A stretch of 64,000 bases of DNA from Bacteroidales bacterium (GTDB taxonomy: Bacteria; Bacteroidota; Bacteroidia; Bacteroidales; UBA1715). Positions 28,983 to 37,148 of this stretch are shown piece after piece. Every line of letters begins with the position of its first letter. Position 1 is the first letter of the stretch. The position numbers were made by a program, and so were the translations under genes. Below the pieces are notes generated by a model that saw nothing but the letters and a program-made list of their open reading frames with translations, did no database searches and had not been told where the DNA came from. The DNA lies in contig JADKDL010000014.1 of assembly GCA_016714605.1 (NCBI GenBank), positions 70,505-134,504 of the forward strand. Reading direction: 5' to 3'.

Positions 28983-31900
28983 TGAACATATTGACAGAAG
29001 ACGAAATAGAACAAATGGCTTTACAAACTTTGCAAGAGCAAGGGTATGAAGTTATGAATGGTGCAACCATAGAGCGTGCTTATAATGAAGTTGTTTTAAC
29101 TAATCGATTGTATTCGGCTATTGAAAAAATTAATTCTAACATACCAGCCGATATTAGAGAGGAAGCGGTAAGAAATATACTTAGAGTTCAGCATACTAAT
29201 CTATTAGCTAATAATGAAGTATTTCATAAATACCTAACCGAAGGGGTTGACGTGAAAGGCAGAGAAGGTGAGCAAATTAAGACCTTTAAAGTTTGGTTAA
29301 TTGATTTTAAAAATCCTGCAAATAACGATTTTTTGGCCGTAAATCAGTTTACTATTATTGAAAACCACAACAATAAAAGACCAGACGTAATAATATTCGT
29401 AAATGGTTTGCCATTAGTAGTTATTGAAATAAAAAATGCAACAGACGAAAATGCAACTATCAAAAATGCGTATGACCAGTTGCAAACATATAAACAAGTT
29501 ATCCCTTCGCTTTTTAACTATAACAGTATTTTAATTGCAACCGATGGTTGGTTTGCAAAATCTGGCACAATAACAAGCGATTGGAGTAGGTTTAGTGGTT
29601 GGAAAATACCTAATAATTATGGACAATCACAAAGGATTGTCCCAACGAATACACAAAGAATTGACCCAACGAATATAGTTTCTGAGCCCGAAACGCTTTA
29701 CAATTCAACACTTTTCGAAAAAGAACCTACCCAAATAGAAATGGACGTGGTTTTAAAAGGAATGTTGGATAAGAATACATTAATTGATTTAATACGCTAC
29801 TTCATTGTATTTGAAAAAACCAAAGAGAAAACAATTAAGAAACTTGCAGCTTATCATCAATATTATGCAGTAAATAAAGCGATACAATCAACGGTAAAAG
29901 CTTCATCTTTAATTGGCGACCAAAGAGCTGGTGTAGTTTGGCATACACAAGGTAGTGGCAAAAGTTTGAGTATGGTGTTTTATTCGGGCAAAATGGTAGT
30001 TACGCCACAACTCAACAACCCAACTATTTTGGTTCTTACCGACCGTAACGATTTAGACCAACAACTTTTCGAAACATTTAGTAATTGTCAGCAATTAATC
30101 AGGCAAACACCTGTACAAGCAGAAAATAGAAATCATTTACAAAGTTTGCTTTCAGTGGCTTCTGGTGGCGTAGTTTTTACTACAATTCAAAAGTTTATGC
30201 CCGAAGAAAAGGGTGGCACGTATCCCAAACTTTCCGACCGCCGGAATATTGTGGTTATTGCCGATGAAGCACATCGCAGTCAATACGATTTTATTGATGG
30301 CTACGCACGCCACATGCGAGATGCCTTACCAAATGCATCTTTCATTGGTTTTACTGGTACACCAATTGAAAAAGAAGATAAAAACACACAAGCAATTTTT
30401 GGCGAATATGTTGATATTTACGATATTCAACAAGCTGTCCAAGATGGTGCAACTGTTCGTATTTTTTACGAAAGTCGTTTAGCAAAAATTGAACTTGACC
30501 CCGAAGAACAAAAGATAATTGACCAACGAATAGAGGAAGTAACCGAAGAAGATGAGTTAACTGAACGCCAACAACGCTTTGCAAAATGGACGCAACAAGA
30601 AGCTATAGTAGGTAGCGAAAACGATTAAAACAAGTTGCTGCTGATATAGTTAAGCATTTTGAACAGCGAAGCGAAGTATTTGACGGCAAAGGAATGATTG
30701 TTTGTATGAGTCGTAGAATTTGTGTGGCACTGTTTGATGCAATTATTAAAATTAGACCAGAATGGTACAGTAGCGAAGATGATAAAGGGGCAATCAAAGT
30801 AATTATGACTGGTTCATCTTCCGACCCATTAGATTGGCAAGAACACATTAGAAATAAACCAAGGCGTAAAACTATAGGCGACCGATTGAAAGACCCAAAA
30901 GATGGCTTAAAATTGGTTTTAGTGCGTGATATGTGGCTTACAGGCTTTGATGCGCCGTGTTTGCATACTTTGTATATTGACAAGCCAATGTCGGGTCATA
31001 ATTTAATGCAAGCAATAGCAAGAGTAAACCGTGTATTCAAAGATAAAGAAGGGGGTTTAATTGTCGATTATTTGGGCATTGCGCAAGATTTAAAGAAAGC
31101 ATTAAGCATTTACACCGAAAGCGGAGGAAAAGGCAAAATTGACTTCGACCAAGAAGAAGCTGTTGCCAAAATGGTAGAACTATATGAAATTGTTGTTGAC
31201 CTCTTTGATAAATTCGATTACAAGAAATTCTTTGAACTTCAGCCAAGAGAAAAATTAAATTTCTTATTGGATGCTACTGATTATGTTCTAGGTCTCGATA
31301 AAGGACAAGAACGCTTCAGTTCCAATGTTAATAACCTATCTAAAGCATTTGCAATTTCAGTACCACATCCAAAGGCAATTGCAATCAGGGATGATTTAAG
31401 CTTATTCCAAGCAATTAAAGCAAGGATTTCTAAACTTCGTGAAAGTATCAAAAAACTTAGTGACGAAGAGGTTGAAACCGCTATTCTTCAGATAATTTCA
31501 AATGCTTTAATTTCTACCGAAGTAATTGATATTTTTGAAGCAGCAGGTTTAAAAAACCCCGAAATTTCGGGCTTAAATATTCTTTCAGATGAATTTATGG
31601 CAGAGTTAAAAGATATGCCAAGAAAGAACTTAGCCTTAGAACTACTTCGCAGATTACTAAATGATGAAATAAAAAAACGTTCAACACGAAATATAACTCA
31701 AAGCAAGAAATTCTCTGAAATGCTTGCAGATGCAATAAAACGGTATCAAAATAATGCACTTACAGCAGCCGAAATAATTGAAGAACTTATAAGGCTTGCA
31801 AAAGATATAAAACAAGCAGACCAGCGAGGCGAGAAACTAAACCTTGATTTTAGGGAATTGGCGTTTTATGATGCTTTAGAAGTTAATGACAGTGCCGTTC

Positions 31901-32133
31901 ATGTATTGGGTGATGATATTCTAAAAACAATTGCAAGAGAATTAGTTGAAAGCGTTAAAAACTCTGTTACTATTGATTGGGATAAAAAAGAAAGTGTACA
32001 AGCTAAAATGCGAGTGATGATAAAACGTATTTTGAAAAAGTACGGTTATCCACCTGACAAGCAAGAGAAAGCTGTAATAGATATTTTAAAACAAGCAAAA
32101 CAAATGGCCGATGATTTTTCAGACAACCAATAA
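28982..32133 (+). CDS. hsdR: Type I restriction endonuclease R subunit, broken by a single-base frameshift
   Basis: The joined product would be about 1050 residues, normal for HsdR. The N-terminal nuclease domain shows RPDVIIFVNGLPLVVIEIKN (PD-ExK type). Walker A is HTQGSGKSLSM, the helicase box is VVIADEAHRSQYD, then TGTPIEKED, and in the second part the SF2 motif AIARVNRVFKDKEGG. The first frame ends at a TAA after VGSEN. Adding one base near 30622 (AAC to AACC) restores ENRLKQVAADIVKHFEQ, the expected continuation. As written, restriction should be inactive while modification stays intact. The cause may be mutation or a sequence error. A palindromic repeat lies in frame near residue 215. 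Confidence 0.88.
29621..29675 (+). repeat. In-frame palindromic repeat inserted in hsdR
   Basis: GGACAATC and GATTGTCC form a perfect 8-bp hairpin with loop ACAAAG. It overlaps two tandem 24-bp units (29628-29651 and 29652-29675) differing at two positions and coding for QRIVPTN-TQRIDPTN. HsdR proteins usually lack this stretch between the nuclease and helicase domains. It resembles the short REP-like palindromes (GGGCNNNC...CCTACG type) scattered in many bacterial genomes. That identity is from memory. Confidence 0.55.
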
Positions 32134-32142
32134 ATAAGAGAC

Positions 32143-32323
32143 ATGATTACTGTTGATGATAAAATCCTTTCAGCCAAAAAAAGCCGACCCCCAAGCCAAC
32201 ACCAGTGCCTTAGAGCAACAAATAGACCTCATGGTTTACAAGCTCTACGCTCTCAGTTATGAGGAAGTGTTGGTGGTGGATAAGGATTTTTGGATGAGTA
32301 AGGAGGAGTATGATACGCAGTAA
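32143..32323 (+). pseudogene. Remnant of a type IIG/Eco57I-like restriction enzyme C-terminus
   Basis: The frame starts MITVDDKILSAKK and, after a one-base shift in an A7 run (32176-32182), continues ADPQANTSALEQQIDLMVYK and then LYALSYEEVLVVDKDFW. The pattern ADPxADTSALExxIDxLVYxLYGL is typical of the extreme C-terminus of type IIG restriction-methylase polypeptides. Only about 59 codons remain, so this is a decayed tail or a free-standing small gene of unknown use. It lies 9 bp after hsdR, and removing one A would make it a single frame. Confidence 0.6.
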
Positions 32324-32362
32324 GGACAACCCTGTGTGGTTGTCTTATAAAAGCAAAAACAA

Positions 32363-33364
32363 ATGGAGAAGAAGAACATAATAATATACAACACAGTAGA
32401 TGGTAAGGCATCTGTTTCATTGTATGCCAAAGATGGCACGATATGGATGAACCAAAACCAACTTTCCGAACTTTTTGACACCTCAAAGCAAAACATTGGT
32501 CAGCACATAGCTAATATATTGGAAGAGCATGAATTAGAAGAAAATTCAGTTGTAAAGAATTACTTTACAACTGCTGCCGATGGCAAAGATTACAATGTGA
32601 CATTTTATTCTCTAGACATGATACTTGCTATTGGTTTTCGTGTAAGGAGCAAGCGAGGTACTCAGTTTCGTATTTGGGCAAATCGGCATTTGAAAGATTA
32701 CTTGGTAAAAGGCTTTGTAATGGACGATGAGCGTCTAAAAAACCCAGACGGTAGACCAGATTACTTTGATGAATTGCTTGAGCGAATTAGAGACGTTCGT
32801 GCATCAGAAAAGCGATTCTATCAGAAAGTACGCGATTTGTTTTCATTGTCTAGCGACTATGATGCTACAGATAAAGCAACACAAATGTTTTTTGCAGAAA
32901 CGCAAAATAAACTTTTGTATGCAGTTACTAATAAAACAGCAGCAGAAATTGTGCTTTCTAGAGCAGATGCTTCGAAAGTGAACATGGCACTTACTGCATG
33001 GAAAGGAACAGTAGTTCGCAAACAAGATATATTTATTGCTAAGAACTATCTGAATGAAGATGAAATAGATACACTGAACCGTTTAGTTGTTATTTTCCTC
33101 GAAACAGCAGAATTACGGGTAAAAGATAGAATAGATATTACCATGAAGTTCTGGAAAGAGAATGTTGACCGAATTCTTGAATTTAATGACAAAAAAGTAC
33201 TGCAAGATAACGGAACAGTATCAAATGCTCAAATGGAACAAAAAGTAAAAGAAATATATTCAGATTATGACAGCCGAAGGAAAGAATACGATGCAAAAAA
33301 AGCCGATGAACTTGATTTGAAAGAATTAAAAAGTTTTATTGAGGGAAGGAAAAGTGAAACGTAA
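32363..33364 (+). CDS. RhuM family protein (first copy)
   Basis: This 333-residue protein belongs to the virulence-RhuM family, first noted on a Salmonella pathogenicity island. A winged-helix-like N-terminus (IWMNQNQLSELFDTSKQNIG) is followed by the conserved YSLDMILAIGFRVRSKRGTQ and FRIWANRHLKDYLVKGFVM, then a helical region with FYQKVRDLFSLSSDYDATDK, and a charged coiled tail. The N-terminal pattern suggests DNA binding; no enzymatic motif is known. RhuM genes are often found next to type I restriction genes. It starts 39 bp after the type IIG remnant and probably continues the RM transcript. Confidence 0.88.
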   Translation: MEKKNIIIYNTVDGKASVSLYAKDGTIWMNQNQLSELFDTSKQNIGQHIANILEEHELEENSVVKNYFTTAADGKDYNVTFYSLDMILAIGFRVRSKRGTQFRIWANRHLKDYLVKGFVMDDERLKNPDGRPDYFDELLERIRDVRASEKRFYQKVRDLFSLSSDYDATDKATQMFFAETQNKLLYAVTNKTAAEIVLSRADASKVNMALTAWKGTVVRKQDIFIAKNYLNEDEIDTLNRLVVIFLETAELRVKDRIDITMKFWKENVDRILEFNDKKVLQDNGTVSNAQMEQKVKEIYSDYDSRRKEYDAKKADELDLKELKSFIEGRKSET

Positions 33365-33380
33365 TTGAGAAATTAAAAGA

Positions 33381-33644
33381 ATGGAGCGTTTACCATAGCC
33401 TAGACCGATAATAGATAATTCAGAGCATTCATATTTAAAGGTTTGGCGAAATACAAGAAGAGGTAAAGGAGGTACGAAAAATAGAATATTAATATTGCAT
33501 GAAAAGGAACGCTACTTAGTTGTTTTAAATGATAGAGGTGATTTTATTTTACCATGGACAGCCTATTTATTGAGGACAGAGTCTGATGTTCGAAAGAAAC
33601 TCAAAGAATATGATGCCTATATAAAAGCAGAAGCCGCTAAGTAA
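33381..33644 (+). pseudogene. Small gene with an early in-frame stop; possible nuclease-like fold
   Basis: ATG-initiated reading gives MERLP, a TAG at 33396-33398, and then an open frame of 81 codons: PRPIIDNSEHSYLKVWRNTR, later NRILILHEKERYLVVLNDRG and LPWTAYLLRTESDVRKKLKE. Changing the TAG to a sense codon would give an 87-residue protein. The rhythm of RxLxxxERYLVVLxDxGxF followed by TAY resembles small barnase-like phage nucleases (PBECR type), but I cannot confirm this. It lies 17 bp after the first RhuM gene on the same strand. Confidence 0.45.
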
Positions 33645-33792
33645 ACTTAACGGCTTCGTTTCTCTTTCAACCCTAACATCTTGCGAATGGTTGGTGAGAT
33701 ATCTTTTATATATATTTTCTATATTTATAGTTCAGATATAATACAAAATTGAAGATTTTGCACTTTTTGCATAAATATTTTAAATAAAGTAA

Positions 33793-33843
33793 ATGAACCC
33801 TGATGATGTACAAATATTAATATCCAAACTATCCTATAAATGA
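33793..33843 (+). CDS. Possible 16-residue leader peptide before the second RhuM gene
   Basis: MNPDDVQILISKLSYK ends in a TGA that overlaps the ATG of the RhuM gene (ATGA). Such an arrangement can couple translation. It is short enough to occur by chance and has no recognisable ribosome site, so it is offered only as a candidate. Confidence 0.25.
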   Translation: MNPDDVQILISKLSYK

Positions 33844-34856
33844 ACACTGGCGAAATACTCATATACCAAAACTCCGAAGGCAGCATAAAAATTGATGTTC
33901 GCCTCGAAGAAGAAACCGTTTGGCTTACGCAAGACCAAATGGCAGCCTTATTTGGCAAGGCTCGTAGCACTATTACAGAACATATACAAAACGTTTTTAA
34001 AGAAGGTGAATTAAACGAAGAAGTGGTATGTCGGAATTTCCGTCATACCACTCAACATGGCGCTATTGAAGGAAAAACGCAAGAAGTCTCGGTAAAAAAT
34101 TACAACCTCGATGTCATTATTTCAGTTGGCTATCGGGTAAAGTCGCAACAGGGAACGCAATTTCGTATTTGGGCAACACAAAGGCTCAAAGAATACATAG
34201 TAAAAGGCTTTGCGTTGAATGATGAGCGTTTCAAGTCGGGCAATTCAATGAACTATTTTTCAGAGCTACAAGAACGCATCAGGGAGATACGAATTTCCGA
34301 ACGCTTCTTTTACCAGAAAATTAAAGACATTTATTCCACAAGCATCGATTACGATGCAAATGATGAAAAAACAATAATGTTCTTTAAAGTAGTACAAAAC
34401 AAGCTGCTTTGGGCAATTAGTCAGCAAACAGCAGCCGAATTAATATTCCGCCGTGTCGATGCTTCCTTGCCTTTGCTTGGAATGCAAACGTTGGACAAAA
34501 AAAGCACATCAAATATTAAAAAAGCCGATGTTAGCATTGCCAAAAATTACCTAAACGAAAATGAGATAAAACTCTTAGGGTTATTGGTAGAACAATATCT
34601 TGCTTTTGCCGAAACCATGGCACAACAGCAAACCCCAATGTACATGAAAAATTGGATTGAACGCCTCGATTCCATTCTACAACTAAACGGCAGGGAATTA
34701 CTCGAACATGCCGGAAAAATAAGCCACCAAATGGCTTTAGAAAAATCGGGAGCCGAATACGAAAAATACAAAGAAGATCAAAAGAAATTAACGAAAGAAG
34801 CGAGTTTGAAAGAGATTGAGGAGGATATTAAAAAACTAAAAAAACTGAACCCGTAA
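33840..34856 (+). CDS. RhuM family protein (second copy)
   Basis: The 338-residue protein is a clear paralogue of the RhuM protein 0.5 kb upstream. It has the same winged-helix-like start (VWLTQDQMAALFGKARSTIT), core (VIISVGYRVKSQQGTQFRIW), KEYIVKGFALNDERFKSG, and helical region FYQKIKDIYSTSIDYDANDE. The two differ widely in the C-terminal half, so they are old duplicates or were acquired separately. Function is unknown beyond the family label. It closes the restriction island on the right; after it comes a large palindrome. Confidence 0.88.
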   Translation: MNTGEILIYQNSEGSIKIDVRLEEETVWLTQDQMAALFGKARSTITEHIQNVFKEGELNEEVVCRNFRHTTQHGAIEGKTQEVSVKNYNLDVIISVGYRVKSQQGTQFRIWATQRLKEYIVKGFALNDERFKSGNSMNYFSELQERIREIRISERFFYQKIKDIYSTSIDYDANDEKTIMFFKVVQNKLLWAISQQTAAELIFRRVDASLPLLGMQTLDKKSTSNIKKADVSIAKNYLNENEIKLLGLLVEQYLAFAETMAQQQTPMYMKNWIERLDSILQLNGRELLEHAGKISHQMALEKSGAEYEKYKEDQKKLTKEASLKEIEEDIKKLKKLNP

Positions 34857-34974
34857 TAGAATACAAAACCGATATTGCAAAAATCAAGCAGAATAAACTT
34901 AACCAAAAATATGGTGTATTTCTGACTAATAATCATTTGGAAACTAATATCGTATAGTTAATATATAATTGAAT

Positions 34975-35124
34975 ATAAGGTAATAAGGTTACAAAAGTTA
35001 AGGTTTTATTATACTACTAAGGTTTTAATAAGTAAACAATTCTTTATGACGTTAAAAACCTTATCTTTTTGTTTAACCTTAGTAGAAATGCAAAAAAATG
35101 GACTCCAAAACCTTATTACCTTAT
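34975..35124. repeat. 150-bp nested palindrome
   Basis: The outer arms ATAAGGTAATAAGGTT (34975-34990) and AACCTTATTACCTTAT (35109-35124) are a perfect 16-bp inverted repeat. Inside them CTACTAAGGTT (35014-35024) and AACCTTAGTAG (35075-35085) pair perfectly, and AAGGTTTTAA can pair with TTAAAAACCTT. AAGGTT or its complement occurs many times. The element lies between two convergent genes. It could be a MITE-like insertion or a large structured terminator. The rest of the 356-bp spacer holds nothing I can name. Confidence 0.75.
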
Positions 35125-35212
35125 TGATAATCATAATAATTCAACCATCGTCTTAACTAAACGACATTTATTTGGAAACCCCCAAAATTTAATCAAGCCT
35201 ATATAAATAAAC

Positions 35213-36268
35213 TCATTTTTCTAAATATACAGAACGAGTCGGGAAAGCAAAAGAAATCTCATTTTCGTTAAAATTTTTGAGTATGCTTAAATTTATTTCT
35301 GTTTGAATAGTTGGTATATCAGAACCTTTAATAATATAGTACACAAAAAGTAAATTCAGAGAAGAGTCAGCAAATTCGTTAAAAGCCACATTATAAGTAT
35401 CTTCAACACCTGTATTATTTTGAGCTATCGTTTTGAGTAAACTCATAGCCAATTCAATTTTAGGTAGTGGAGTATTGTAATTGAGACCTAGTTTTACAAC
35501 AATTTTTCGAGAAGGTTCTTTAGTAACATTTTCAACAACACTATCGGTAATTTTTGAATTAGGAATAGTAACTAAAGTACCATCAATAGTTCTAATGCGC
35601 GAACTGCGTAAGCCAATATCTTCAACAAAACCATCATAACCACTTATTCGCACTCTATCTCCCAGTTTGAAAGGTTTATCGGCAAAAATTGTAAATCCGC
35701 CAAAAATATTCGAGATAGAATCTTTTGCAGCCATAGCCAATGCAATACCACCAATACCAAGCCCGGCAATGAGTGCACCTACATCGTAACCTGCATTGTT
35801 GAGAGCTAGAACAATACCAAAAATCCAAATTATTGTTTTTAAAGATTTCTTTACAATTGGTATAATCTGAGAATCAAATTTTGAATCTGATTTACTTTCC
35901 TTTAATATAAAATACTGATTTACAAGCGAAATAACAAGTCTAACAATAAGCCAAGTAATATTTATTGTAATTAAAATCTGAAAAATGATATACAGTTTTT
36001 GTATTATAGAATCGGGAAAACTTAATCTGGTTACAGCAATCCAAATACCCGAAAGAATTACAGCAAAAACCACAGGTTCTTCTATCAAATCAATTATAAT
36101 GTCGTCTAAGCTGGTTTTTGATTTTTTAGTTAACCCTTTAAGTATTTTATTACTAAACCAATATAGAATTTTACCTAGAACAATTGCACCTACTACGTAT
36201 GCTAAAGAAATAAGCCAATCTAAAAGAGAATTTCCAAAATATTCATTTGAAAAAATAATATCCTTCAT
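35213..36268 (-). CDS. MscS-type small-conductance mechanosensitive channel
   Basis: This roughly 350-residue protein has four predicted membrane helices. The last is the glycine- and alanine-rich pore helix LIAGLGIGGIALAMAAKDSI. The MscS beta domain follows: ISNIFGGFTIFADKPFKLGD, then VEDIGLRSSRIRTIDGTLVT and IPNSKITDSVVENVT. It would sit in the inner membrane and open under membrane tension to release solutes during osmotic down-shock. The start is set at MKDIIFSNEYFG; an ATG 12 codons earlier is possible. It is monocistronic. Confidence 0.9.
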   Translation of the reverse strand: MKDIIFSNEYFGNSLLDWLISLAYVVGAIVLGKILYWFSNKILKGLTKKSKTSLDDIIIDLIEEPVVFAVILSGIWIAVTRLSFPDSIIQKLYIIFQILITINITWLIVRLVISLVNQYFILKESKSDSKFDSQIIPIVKKSLKTIIWIFGIVLALNNAGYDVGALIAGLGIGGIALAMAAKDSISNIFGGFTIFADKPFKLGDRVRISGYDGFVEDIGLRSSRIRTIDGTLVTIPNSKITDSVVENVTKEPSRKIVVKLGLNYNTPLPKIELAMSLLKTIAQNNTGVEDTYNVAFNEFADSSLNLLFVYYIIKGSDIPTIQTEINLSILKNFNENEISFAFPTRSVYLEK

Positions 36269-36304
36269 AAAGAATCTTAGATAATAAGTTTGATAATTTG
36301 ACAA

Positions 36305-36699
36305 AGTTATTAAAAGGTAGAAAAATATTTATAGGAAACAGTATTTTTTAAATTTGAAACATTGCTGAAATTATACCTTCAATAGGTTTGATTGAAGCAT
36401 GAATATTCTTTTTTGTGCGTATTTCTATAAATAGCTATGGAAAATATTTATAGAAAATACAACTTATTGAGAATCGTAATAATCACAAAAACAAATACAT
36501 AAACTTGAGTTAATATTAAATATTTAGATAATTTAAAACTTTCTTTTTTCTTTTTTGTACAAGTAAACCTTTCATTTAATTGTTTCATAAAAATCAAATA
36601 GAGAGAGATTATAAATCATTTCTTAAAAAAAACAAGTTATTTGGTTTTTTATTATCTTTTTTTACTCAATTGATGTCATTATATTAAAACCTTTTTTAC
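36305..36699. other. Gene-free spacer between mscS-type gene and siaC-like gene
   Basis: This very AT-rich divergent spacer of about 395 bp holds no open frame, hairpin or repeat that I can support apart from the promoter box at its right edge. Confidence 0.5.
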
Positions 36700-36707
36700 T
36701 ATATTTG
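36700..36707 (+). promoter_or_regulatory. Candidate promoter -7 box (TATATTTG) before the siaC-like gene
   Basis: TATATTTG fits TAnnTTTG exactly. Transcription would start near 36714, after the ATG at 36711 and before the ATG at 36732, which supports the later start codon. No TTTG lies at the usual distance upstream. Confidence 0.4.
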
Positions 36708-36731
36708 TTTATGAACGAAGACAGATTATCT

Positions 36732-37103
36732 ATGAATCCGGTTTTTATTGAAGCTACGCAAGATACTCCATCAATAATATTAAATAGGGCTACGAACACC
36801 TTTATCATTGCTGAGCGGTCTTATCCTGAAGATGCCTATGAATTTTATATTCCGGTACTTCATTGGATTGAAGCGTATTGTAAAGCAGCTAATGACAGTA
36901 CTGTTTTTGAGTTTAAATTAGATTATTTCAATACCACATCGAGCAAACAGATTTTTAAAATAATGCTTCTCTTGGAAGAATTATCTAAAAATAAGAATGT
37001 TATTATAAGATGGTACTTCAAAGGAACTGACAGGGAAATGAAGACCCATGGAGAGATTTTCTCTAAAATTATTACTACTTCTTTTGAATTGATAGAATAT
37101 TAA
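36732..37103 (+). CDS. SiaC family (DUF1987) regulatory phosphoprotein-like protein
   Basis: The 123-residue protein opens MNPVFIEATQDTPSIILNRA, matching the family's usual IEATxxTP start. It continues with IIAERSYPEDAYEFYIPVLH and ends with VIIRWYFKGTDREMKTHGEI. In Pseudomonas, SiaC is phosphorylated by SiaB and dephosphorylated by the SpoIIE-type phosphatase SiaA to control diguanylate cyclase activity. No SiaB or cyclase gene is adjacent here. A SpoIIE phosphatase lies 8 kb away, but a link is speculation. The start was chosen by family and promoter position; two upstream codons (36705, 36711) are open. Confidence 0.82.
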   Translation: MNPVFIEATQDTPSIILNRATNTFIIAERSYPEDAYEFYIPVLHWIEAYCKAANDSTVFEFKLDYFNTTSSKQIFKIMLLLEELSKNKNVIIRWYFKGTDREMKTHGEIFSKIITTSFELIEY

Positions 37104-37148
37104 AATACGAATTTAGATTGTATTTGAAAAGTTTATTAATTTTAAAAG

